A DNA stretch of 30,008 nt. Origin: CAZSAT01 sp964604675. Its GTDB lineage: Bacteria; Myxococcota_A; UBA796; CAJQPC01. Shown piece by piece: positions 23,799-30,008 of the stretch (position 1 is its first letter; each line of letters starts with the position of its first letter). Location: positions 1 to 30,008 of the forward strand of contig CAZSAT010000086.1 in assembly GCA_964604675.1 (NCBI GenBank), read 5' to 3'. Below the pieces are notes generated by a model. The model searched no databases, had not been told where the DNA came from, and saw only the letters and a program-made list of their open reading frames with translations. Both the position numbers and the translations under genes were made by a program.

Positions 23799-23802
23799 GA
23801 GG

Positions 23803-26013
23803 ATGATCCGAGAGCGGTCCGCAATGGGCCCGCGGCGGGTGACGATGTCGAAGAAGGACCTGCTGGACCGGATCGAGCGCACGTCGGTGCCGCGCCGGAC
23901 CACCGCACGGCCCGGCGACGAGCCCCGGAACGACACGAGGGTCGCGAAGGGCGTGATCCGCAGGCGACGCAAGGCCAAGGCCCCCGCCCCGGCCGTGGCG
24001 AAGGCCGTTCCGACGGGCGCGGGCAAGGCCCAGCCAGCGACCGCCCCAGCACCCGAGCCCCCGAGACCGACGGGTCCCGACCCCCGCACGCTGGACTCCG
24101 TGTTCCGCTACGCGCTGCCGCACCCCCTCGCAGCGCTCTACCGCCAGCGCTACGCGCACCACCTCGCCAGCCGCCGCCTCGCTGCGTCCATCCTCCTCGC
24201 GGAGGGCGTGGTGCGCTTCCTCGCGCTGACCGCCCTGGCCGACGCCGTGCCCCTGGTGGCGCACGACAAGACCTTCCGATCGTGGATGAAGCTCCTGGTG
24301 AACGCCGGCTTCGGCAAGTGGCTCCGGCTGTTCCGGCAGACCACGTCACACGCCGCGCGGGTCGGTCCGCCCTTCGTTCCGGAGCTCGCCGCCCTCGTCG
24401 ACGGGCCCTGGTTCGAGGCAGCCGACACGCTCCGGTCGTTCCGCAACGGCTGGTCCCACAAGCTCCTGGCCACCCAGCCGGAGTCGGTGGCCGAGGAGCT
24501 CAAGCAGAGCATCGACGAGCCCCTGCGCGTGCTCCTGTCGGGCGTGCTGTTCCTCTCCGACTACGCCCTCGGCGAGTTCGTGCACGCCGACCACGACGAC
24601 GAGGCGCACCGGTACCACTTCTACGGCATGCGCGGGCTCGACCCCACCCAGGATCCCACCTTGGTCGAGAGCGCCAGGAACGTACCGACCAACAAGCCGG
24701 TGCTGGTCCGAGCCGATGGCTCCGTGCTCCGCCTCGAGCCCCTCCTGCGGGTGGCACACCTCCGGGCGCCGCGGCTGGAGCGCCTGGTCTGGCTGGAGAA
24801 GGTCCGCAGCGACAGCACCATGGCGGTGTTCCACAACCCCCAGCACCCCGCGTGGGAGACCGAGCAGGATCTGGAGGGCTGGCTCCACGACAAGGACCGC
24901 TGGCGTGGCGTGGCGGAGCCCGGCTTCTCCCCCGCGAGCCTGAAGGCCATGTTGGCGTCCACGCAGACCCCGACGGGCAGGCTTCCCGAGGCGTACACCT
25001 TGATCGGCCTCATCGGCCAGGGCGGCATGGGCCAGGTGTGGGAAGCGGAACACAAGGTGCTCCGCCGCCGCGTGGCGCTGAAGATCCTGCGGCAGGACCT
25101 GGTCGCCTCGGCGACCGCCCGTCGCCGCTTCGAGCGCGAGGCCCGCCTGCTCGAACAGCTGGACCACCCCGCCATCGTGACCATCCACACCATCCAGCGC
25201 ACCGCCGATGGCACACCCTTCATCGAGATGGAGCTCGTCTCGGGTGAGGACCTGCAGGAGATCCTCGACCGCGACGGCCCGATGTCGGTGCCCGAGGCCC
25301 TGGCCGCCTTCGAGCAGGTGCTCGAGGCGCTGGCCTACGTGCACGCACACGGCACCTGCCACCGCGATCTCAAGCCGAGCAACTTCCTGCGCAGCGCCAC
25401 CGGGATCCGCATGATCGACTTCGGCATCGCGTCGGTCGATGGCGGCACCCGCTACACGCGCACGCTCGCGGTGATGGGGTCCGAGGGCTACCGGGCGCCC
25501 GAACAGGCGAACCCGCGCCACGAGGCGTCGCCGCGCATGGACATCTACGGCGCCGGCTGCCTGCTCTTCGCCCTCTTGAAGGGCCATCCGCCGAGTCCGA
25601 TGTCGGCCACCCACCTCGACCAGGAGCTGCCGGACACGCCGCCTGCCCTGCGCTCGATCCTGGCACGAGCCATGGCCTATGCACCCGAGGATCGCTTCGA
25701 CGGCGCGAACGCGCTGGCCTCCGCGCTCGACGCCATGCCCGTGGCCGACTTCTTCATCTGGCTCCGGCGACCGGCCGAGGGTGGACCCGACACCGGAAGC
25801 GTCGACTGGGTGGCGCCCGCCGACGGCCTGCAGATCGGGCGGCTCGACGTGCCGTACCACTGGTGCGACCTGAAGGTGGACGCCCTCTCCTACCGAGAGG
25901 ACGGCTTCGAGGTCGCCTTCGAGTGCTTCGCTCCTCACGAGGGGAACGGATGGCCCGCCTTCGGTGGCGCGGCGCCCACCGGCCTGCGGTGGCACCCGCC
26001 CATCCGGGCGTGA
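23803..26013 (+). CDS. Ser/Thr protein kinase with HEPN-like N-terminal domain
   Basis: A protein of up to 736 residues; ATG 23845 (MSKKDLLDRIE) is an equally good start. Residues 1-95 are basic then Ala/Pro-rich. Residues 95-260 form an all-helical domain containing SFRNGWSHK, where R214-x4-H219 matches the Rx4-6H motif of HEPN ribonuclease-like domains. Residues 265-385 are a small unassigned region (NKPVLVRADGSVLRLEPLL). The kinase domain runs from about 398: glycine loop IGQGGMGQV, Lys427 (VALKIL), HRDLKPSN with Asp522, DFG Asp539 and the APEQ segment, ending near 650. An 85-residue tail follows. No membrane segment, so cytoplasmic. The stop overlaps a 25-codon frame that in turn overlaps the sirtuin start. 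The kinase call is certain; the HEPN call rests on one motif and helical context. Confidence 0.92.
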   Translation: MIRERSAMGPRRVTMSKKDLLDRIERTSVPRRTTARPGDEPRNDTRVAKGVIRRRRKAKAPAPAVAKAVPTGAGKAQPATAPAPEPPRPTGPDPRTLDSVFRYALPHPLAALYRQRYAHHLASRRLAASILLAEGVVRFLALTALADAVPLVAHDKTFRSWMKLLVNAGFGKWLRLFRQTTSHAARVGPPFVPELAALVDGPWFEAADTLRSFRNGWSHKLLATQPESVAEELKQSIDEPLRVLLSGVLFLSDYALGEFVHADHDDEAHRYHFYGMRGLDPTQDPTLVESARNVPTNKPVLVRADGSVLRLEPLLRVAHLRAPRLERLVWLEKVRSDSTMAVFHNPQHPAWETEQDLEGWLHDKDRWRGVAEPGFSPASLKAMLASTQTPTGRLPEAYTLIGLIGQGGMGQVWEAEHKVLRRRVALKILRQDLVASATARRRFEREARLLEQLDHPAIVTIHTIQRTADGTPFIEMELVSGEDLQEILDRDGPMSVPEALAAFEQVLEALAYVHAHGTCHRDLKPSNFLRSATGIRMIDFGIASVDGGTRYTRTLAVMGSEGYRAPEQANPRHEASPRMDIYGAGCLLFALLKGHPPSPMSATHLDQELPDTPPALRSILARAMAYAPEDRFDGANALASALDAMPVADFFIWLRRPAEGGPDTGSVDWVAPADGLQIGRLDVPYHWCDLKVDALSYREDGFEVAFECFAPHEGNGWPAFGGAAPTGLRWHPPIRA

Positions 26014-26087
26014 GGCGCCGCTTCCTCACGCTCGGCGAGGCGCAGTCTTCGCCGCCGTGGACGGGCCTCGCGTCGGAGACCGAGTGA
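26010..26087 (+). CDS. Possible 25-residue micro-ORF linking kinase and sirtuin
   Basis: GTG 26010 overlaps the kinase stop as GTGA, and the TGA ending at 26087 overlaps the sirtuin start (GTG 26084) as GTGA. Of 24 codons after the start, 23 end in G or C, which is coding-like. The product begins with three arginines (MRRRFLTLGEA) and ends acidic. It may be a coupling peptide that carries ribosomes between the two genes, or the former C-terminus of the kinase after a frameshift. Confidence 0.4.
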   Translation: MRRRFLTLGEAQSSPPWTGLASETE

Positions 26088-26908
26088 CCCTCCCCAGCGA
26101 CCTCCACGACCACCTGGTCGGCTTCGCCCGGCAAGGCGGCTCGCTCACGGTGCTGACCGGGGCCGGCATCTCGGCGGAGTCCGGCATCCCCACCTTCCGC
26201 GGGCCCGAGGGCTACTGGACGATCGGGTCGACGCACCACCAGCCCACCGAGATGGCCACGAACGCGATGTTCCGGCGCCACCCGGAGGCGGTCTGGTCCT
26301 GGTACCTGCACCGACTCGGCGTGTGCCGAGCGGCGTCCCCCAACGCGGGCCACCGCGCGGTCGTCGCACTCGAGCAGACCTTCGGCGACGCCTTCCGGCT
26401 CATCACCCAGAACGTGGACGGCCTGCACACCCGTGCTGGTTCCAGCCTGGAGCGGACCCACGCCATCCACGGCAACCTGGAGCTCGTGCGCTGCGCGGCC
26501 GCCTGCAGCGACGAGCTGCTCCCGTTCCCCGACCACGTGCACCCCGTCGCCAAGGGCGAGCCCGTGCCACAGGCCACCTTCGACACCCTGGTCTGCCCCC
26601 GCTGCGGCGCCCGCCAACGTCCGCACGTGCTCTGGTTCGACGAGACCTACGACGAGACCTGGTTCCGCTGGAACAGCTCCCTGAGCACGGCCGAGACGAC
26701 CGACCTGCTGATCACCGTGGGCACGAGCGGCGCCACCAACCTGCCCACCCAGGTCGTGTGGACGGCGGCGCGGCACGGCGCGGCGATCGTCGACGTCAAC
26801 CCCACCGACAACCCCTTCGCCGATCTGGCGCGGAGGGTGCCGCGCGGCTGGGCCCTTCCGGGGGCAGCCGGCGAGGTCCTGCCGGCCCTGCTCGACGCGC
26901 TGCGCTGA
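26084..26908 (+). CDS. cobB: Sirtuin NAD-dependent protein deacylase, CobB/SIRT5-like
   Basis: A 274-residue class III sirtuin, removing acyl groups from lysines with NAD. Motifs: GAGISAESGIPTFRG for NAD binding, TQNVDGLHTRAG, catalytic His129 in IHGNLELV, and VGTSGATNLPTQV with VDVNP near the end. The zinc-binding cysteines are C137-x3-C141 and C171-x2-C174. Y74-L-H-R77 matches the YxxR signature of SIRT5 and CobB that binds acidic acyl groups, so succinyl- or malonyl-lysine is a likely substrate. This is the deacylase type, not the zinc-less NADase type of defence SIR2 proteins. GTG 26084 is the best start, overlapping the micro-ORF stop. Its coupling to the kinase suggests a joint signalling role. 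Confidence 0.93.
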   Translation: MTLPSDLHDHLVGFARQGGSLTVLTGAGISAESGIPTFRGPEGYWTIGSTHHQPTEMATNAMFRRHPEAVWSWYLHRLGVCRAASPNAGHRAVVALEQTFGDAFRLITQNVDGLHTRAGSSLERTHAIHGNLELVRCAAACSDELLPFPDHVHPVAKGEPVPQATFDTLVCPRCGARQRPHVLWFDETYDETWFRWNSSLSTAETTDLLITVGTSGATNLPTQVVWTAARHGAAIVDVNPTDNPFADLARRVPRGWALPGAAGEVLPALLDALR

Positions 26909-26938
26909 CCGGCCCGGGGGACCCGGTAGCGGTGGCGG

Positions 26939-26950
26939 TAGACTGCCGCC
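26939..26950 (+). promoter_or_regulatory. Candidate leaderless -10 element before lipoprotein esterase
   Basis: TAGACT (26939-26944) precedes the ATG at 26951 by six bases. The TAG is also an in-frame stop four codons upstream, so the start cannot lie further 5'. This fixes the seven-residue pre-cysteine signal of the encoded lipoprotein. Confidence 0.5.
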
Positions 26951-27796
26951 ATGCTGCTCCTCCTCGCGTGCTCCCCGGTGCAGGTCACCGCCACCCCGGA
27001 CACCGCCGACACGGGCACCCAGCCAGCGCCCGGCGACACCGACAGCTCCGTGCACGACACCGACGACACCGATCCCCCCGCCGACACCAGCGCGCCCGCG
27101 GACACCGCGCCGCCCGACGACACCGCCGTCGGGCAGGACTGCACCGAGGGCGGCGGCGACGGCACCGGCTTCCTCGCGGCCGACGGCCTCTCGGCGCTCC
27201 TGATCGCCCCCGAAGGCTTGGAGTGCGCACCGCTGGTGATCTTCGGCCACGGCGCCGACAAGCCCGGCTCGTGGCTCGACGACGAGTGGTCCGACCCCCT
27301 CGGCACCGGGCTCCAGCGGCTCGCGAACGAGCGGAGCTTCGCCCTGCTGGTTCCCGGCGTGGAGGAGGGGCAGTCCGAGCACGGCTGGTACCTCGACAAC
27401 TGCTCCGCCTTCGGCTCCCTCGTGGGCCTGGTCGGCGACGAGGCGTCGATCGACAAGAACCGGGTCTACCTGGCCGGCCAGTCGGCCGGCGGCTTCGTCA
27501 CCGCCTACAGCACGCTCTACTGCCCCGAGCTCTTCGCGCACACAGCGGTCGTGTCGGCCGGGACCGGCGGCTACTTCGACTACCCCGCGGTGGACCCCGA
27601 TCCGAAGGTGCCGGTCTACGTGGTGCACGATCCAGACGACCAGATCGTGCCCTACAGCCAGGGCGAGAGCTACGCGGCGCTGCTGGAGCTCAACGGGCAC
27701 GAGGTGGTCTTCGAGGACTGGGAGCTCGGCAACGGCGGGCACAGCTGGACCGAGGAGCTGACCCCCGCCGTGCTCGGCCAGTTCGGCATCCCGTGA
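26951..27796 (+). CDS. Lipoprotein esterase (feruloyl-esterase/PHB-depolymerase-like alpha/beta-hydrolase)
   Basis: A 281-residue surface esterase candidate. MLLLLACSP has the lipobox Cys at residue 7, and an in-frame TAG just upstream proves no longer signal exists in this frame. Residues 10-58 form a disordered Asp/Thr/Pro linker (many DT pairs). The hydrolase domain has LVIFGHGADKPGSW (oxyanion region), the nucleophile elbow AGQSAGG with Ser178, the acid in HDPDDQIVP (about Asp229) and the base in GGHSW (His264). Several Cys suggest disulfides. This arrangement is common in extracellular polymer esterases. Its stop overlaps the next start as GTGA. Substrate cannot be told. Confidence 0.87.
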   Translation: MLLLLACSPVQVTATPDTADTGTQPAPGDTDSSVHDTDDTDPPADTSAPADTAPPDDTAVGQDCTEGGGDGTGFLAADGLSALLIAPEGLECAPLVIFGHGADKPGSWLDDEWSDPLGTGLQRLANERSFALLVPGVEEGQSEHGWYLDNCSAFGSLVGLVGDEASIDKNRVYLAGQSAGGFVTAYSTLYCPELFAHTAVVSAGTGGYFDYPAVDPDPKVPVYVVHDPDDQIVPYSQGESYAALLELNGHEVVFEDWELGNGGHSWTEELTPAVLGQFGIP

Positions 27797-28449
27797 TCCT
27801 GCTCCTCGCAGCGGCTCTGGCGCAGCCCGCCCCGGCCCGCCTCCACCCCGAGGCCCTGCTCGACGGCGAGATCCGGTACACCCTGCCCACGCTCAGCCAC
27901 CGGAGCGACTTCCGCGCCCGGGACGCCCACCCGGAGGGCAGCTACCTCTACTACCAGCGGCGCCTGCCGCAAGACGACCAGGGGCACTTCGACTACATCC
28001 ACGCGGTCTCGGAGTTTCGCTTCGCCCGCGACGACGGTCTGTTCGACGTGCTGATGATCGAGACCAGCCCGGTCGTCTCGAGCGGCCTCTTCTTCCGCGT
28101 CAGCGGGGTCGAGGGCGTGACCCTCGCGTATGGCTGCGACCTCGAGCGGCAGTGCCAGGCCGAGCACACCGTGGCCGTGACCTGGGCCAACTCGAGCGCC
28201 GACTACATCGTGGCCGCCGACGACTTCGAGGGGCGCGTCGAGGCGCCGACCATGCGCCTGCTCCGCATCGGTCGGGCGCTCCACCGGGAGATGCTCCGCT
28301 TCTACGACGCGAGCATCCGCACCGTGAACCGTGCCTACGTGCTCGACGACGAGGTGAGCCTGCCCTGGCCCGAGCGCCCGTGGAGCTACGCCCAGCTGGC
28401 TCGCTTGATGCGCCACAAGCAGCGCCTGGAGGCTCAGCTCGGGGGCTGA
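27793..28449 (+). CDS. Exported protein of unknown function
   Basis: A 218-residue protein from GTG 27793 (GTGA overlap with the esterase). The N-terminus MILLLAAALAQPAPA is a very short Sec-type signal without a positive charge, probably cleaved after ALA or APA. The mature part is beta-rich in its first 130 residues with two nearby Cys (CDLERQC) that may pair. A helical, basic C-terminus follows (LMRHKQRLEAQL). No family recognised. Coupling to the esterase suggests related work outside the cytoplasm. The 3' end overlaps the convergent gene by 16 bases. Confidence 0.72.
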   Translation: MILLLAAALAQPAPARLHPEALLDGEIRYTLPTLSHRSDFRARDAHPEGSYLYYQRRLPQDDQGHFDYIHAVSEFRFARDDGLFDVLMIETSPVVSSGLFFRVSGVEGVTLAYGCDLERQCQAEHTVAVTWANSSADYIVAADDFEGRVEAPTMRLLRIGRALHREMLRFYDASIRTVNRAYVLDDEVSLPWPERPWSYAQLARLMRHKQRLEAQLGG

Positions 28450-28452
28450 GCC
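28431..28452. terminator. Hairpin spanning overlapping stop codons of convergent genes
   Basis: Arms GGCTCAG (28431-28437) and CTGAGCC (28446-28452) match over seven bases with an eight-base loop, and partial pairing continues outward (GGA/CCTCC). The minus-strand stop (28434-28436) and plus-strand TGA (28447-28449) lie in opposite arms. It could serve as a two-way terminator inside the gene overlap. Confidence 0.5.
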
Positions 28453-29702
28453 GCCTCCTGCTCGAGGAGCGCCGGGAAGGCCCGGGTCACCGCCACGGCG
28501 AGCCCGGAGCCCTTCCGGGTGGAGCGCAGCACCCGTGCCGCGATCGCCTGGGCCTCGGGATCGCCGGCGTTCCGCAGCGTGAGCGCGTCGAGGTAGGCCT
28601 CCACGGGACCGGTCTGCCGGACGTTCGCCTTCACCTGCGCCACGAGCTCGGCGGCGCGCACCTCGTCGAGCCGGTCCTCCAGGTAGAGCTGGGCCAGCAT
28701 CCGCCCGGCTTCGACGTCGAAGGCCTGGCTCCCGCAGCGCCCGGTGTTGCAGTTGCTCGTGAGCCCGCGCTCGAGCACCTGCATCGCCTCCAGCCGCTTG
28801 TCCGCCTGGATGCGGCAGCGCGCCATCAGCTTGTAGAGCCCGAGGTCGCGGGGTGCCTTCTTGACCAGCGCCGCGGCGAGCCCGTCGGCCTCCTCGAGCC
28901 GACCGAGGGCTTCGAGCGCCATCGCCCGCGCCCCCTGCACGGCGAGGTCGTCGCCGACCGCGTGCTCCAAGGCTTCGTCTCGACGCTGGGTGGCCAGCAG
29001 CAGCTGCACGAGCAGGGCCCCCGTGTGCACGCGACCGATGCGCGCATGCCCGACCGCGGCGCCGAAGGTCTTGAGGTCGCTGACGGCGAGCGCGAGGTTG
29101 CCCTCGGCCTGCGCCGCACGAGCGCGCTCGTAGCGCACCACCGGCTCGTCGTGCACGAAGGCGCTCAGGCGCTGCACGGCCAGGGCAGGTTGGCCGGACT
29201 CGATCAACCCCACCGCCGACGCGAAGTCCGGCCCGAGCCCGATGAGCCGATCCCGCATGGACTCCGGGTAGGCCTCGAGCGCCATGGCGAAGGCCACGCG
29301 AGGGTCGTCCGGGGGGAGCGAGAAGAGCGGGTCGGCCGCCTCGGGATCCTGGATCGCCGGGTCGTTGGCCAGCGCCAACCCCTTGGGCGGCTTGGCCGAC
29401 TGGCGGAGCTCCCGAACCTGCCGGCGGGCCGCACGCACCGAGGCGTCGGGCCCCTGGGCGAAGCGGCCTGCGAGCTCGAGGTGCTCGGCCGCCTTGGCGA
29501 AGGTCCCGGCCGTGGCAAAGGCGATCGCCTCGCTGCAGTTCAAGGCCACGAGGGCTTCGCGAGCCTCGGCGCGCACCGCGTCGGCCTCGGGTCCCTGCAG
29601 GCCCTCGAGCTGGTCCAGCGCGTACATGTGCTCGCCGCTCGCCAGGAACTTCCGAGCGCGTGCGATGCGCTTCTCGTTCGATGGCGAGAACCAGCCGAAC
29701 AT
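28434..29702 (-). CDS. TPR-like helical repeat protein
   Basis: A 422-residue all-helical, Ala/Leu-rich protein starting MFGWFSPSNEKRIARARKFL. Repeated helix pairs with the spacing of tetratricopeptide repeats are visible (EHMYALDQLEGL, FAKAAEHLELAGRF, QPALAVQRLSAF, GNLALAVSDLKTF, RLEEADGLAAALVKKAP, KRLEAMQVLERGL). No signal peptide or membrane segment, so probably a cytoplasmic scaffold. A pair of Cys in SNCNTGRCGSQ lies in one late repeat. ATG 29702 is supported by GGAGGT just upstream. Binding partner unknown. Confidence 0.8.
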   Translation of the reverse strand: MFGWFSPSNEKRIARARKFLASGEHMYALDQLEGLQGPEADAVRAEAREALVALNCSEAIAFATAGTFAKAAEHLELAGRFAQGPDASVRAARRQVRELRQSAKPPKGLALANDPAIQDPEAADPLFSLPPDDPRVAFAMALEAYPESMRDRLIGLGPDFASAVGLIESGQPALAVQRLSAFVHDEPVVRYERARAAQAEGNLALAVSDLKTFGAAVGHARIGRVHTGALLVQLLLATQRRDEALEHAVGDDLAVQGARAMALEALGRLEEADGLAAALVKKAPRDLGLYKLMARCRIQADKRLEAMQVLERGLTSNCNTGRCGSQAFDVEAGRMLAQLYLEDRLDEVRAAELVAQVKANVRQTGPVEAYLDALTLRNAGDPEAQAIAARVLRSTRKGSGLAVAVTRAFPALLEQEAAQPPS

Positions 29703-29705
29703 CCG

Positions 29706-29734
29706 ACCTCCGGTGCATCCAGACCCAGCGTATA
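29706..29734 (-). promoter_or_regulatory. Promoter -10 box and ribosome binding site for TPR-like gene
   Basis: On the minus strand TATACG (29729-29734) is a plausible -10. GGAGGT (29706-29711) is a strong Shine-Dalgarno sequence three bases from the ATG at 29702. Unlike the leaderless candidates, this gene has a conventional leader of about 20 bases. Confidence 0.45.
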
Positions 29735-29817
29735 CCGTGCCCGCGTTCGCGCCGTCCTGCGCGCAGGAATCCCGGGCTCGCCCGAAACGAAACCGCCGAC
29801 CCTGGCATCCTCGGCCC

Positions 29818-30008
29818 ATGAACCTGCTCCTCCTCTTCGCGTGCACGGGCACCGAACCCTGCGCCGACGGCTACGGACGGCTCGGCGACGGATCCTGTGT
29901 GGCGCTGGACGACGGCGCGGACCCCCTCGACGACCCCACCGACACGTCCGACCTCGACAGCGCCCCCCCGACCGACACCGACACCGGAGCAGCGAGCAGC
30001 GGCCTGCC
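29818..30008 (+). CDS. Lipoprotein, N-terminal part (continues past window)
   Basis: The first 63 residues of a predicted lipoprotein. MNLLLLFACTG places the lipobox Cys at residue 9. Next comes a small Cys-containing segment (EPCADGYGRLGDGSC) that often heads myxobacterial lipoproteins, then an Asp/Thr/Pro linker (DDPTDTSDLDS, TDTDTG) running to the edge. The functional domain lies outside the window. Divergent from the TPR-like gene, 115 bases away; no strong promoter is seen in this spacer on the plus strand. Confidence 0.7.
   Translation, partial: MNLLLLFACTGTEPCADGYGRLGDGSCVALDDGADPLDDPTDTSDLDSAPPTDTDTGAASSGL

Noticed and set aside
26084..26908. Sirtuin as a defence NADase (ThsA/DSR-like)
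   Set aside because: It keeps four zinc-binding cysteines, the catalytic His and the YxxR acyl-binding motif, so it is a deacylase of CobB/SIRT5 type.

Overview
The window is about 30 kb of very GC-rich bacterial DNA (third codon positions are almost all G or C). It looks like a Myxococcota or related deltaproteobacterial chromosome. The inference rests on a DUF1592/DUF1552 gene pair, an AgmX/PglI-type C-terminal domain protein, a serine/threonine kinase with a long non-kinase N-terminus, a FAAL-polyketide synthase and several secreted lipoproteins with Asp/Thr-rich linkers. I see no rRNA, tRNA, CRISPR array, insertion sequence or integrase, and no intergenic stretch exceeds 300 bases.

Layout. 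(1) 1-8908, plus strand: a biosynthetic operon entering from the left edge. It has a truncated GH3-family adenylating enzyme, a 1902-residue megaenzyme (AurF-like diiron domain, FAAL, ACP, KS, AT, DH, ACP), an acyl-CoA dehydrogenase and a free-standing HxxxDG acyltransferase. No ketoreductase or thioesterase is visible. (2) 8886-13258: a membrane-anchored exported protein (minus), a repeat-rich lipoprotein (plus), a Kv-beta-like aldo-keto reductase (minus), an orphan ParA ATPase (plus) and an AgmX/PglI-type envelope protein (minus). (3) 13363-16998, plus: rsgA, a small unknown gene, a HAD-like protein lacking its catalytic aspartates, a rhodanese, a lipoprotein sulfatase-like enzyme and a possible 36-residue ORF. 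(4) 17003-20971, minus: a DUF1592 c-type cytochrome-like lipoprotein, a Tat-exported DUF1552 protein, a third lipoprotein and a decayed copy of it. (5) 21048-28449, plus: a lipoprotein hydrolase, a membrane protein, an SRPBCC protein with a disrupted 5' end, a kinase with a HEPN-like N-terminus, a 25-residue ORF, a YxxR-type sirtuin, a lipoprotein esterase and an exported unknown. (6) 28434-29702, minus, a TPR-like protein; then 29818 to the right edge, plus, the start of another lipoprotein.

Genome-scale habits. Many adjacent genes overlap as GTGA or ATGA, implying translational coupling. At least five genes have a TANNNT element only 5-7 nt before the start codon, suggesting leaderless transcripts. 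Seven lipoproteins (one of them the decayed copy) have a lipobox Cys at residue 7-9 with no charged N-terminal region. At three convergent gene ends both stop codons lie inside one inverted repeat.

The most interesting candidates are the diiron-FAAL-PKS fusion with its accessory enzymes, the coupled HEPN-like kinase/micro-ORF/sirtuin unit, and the ultrashort lipoprotein signals. All functions are read from motifs by eye; no database search was run.
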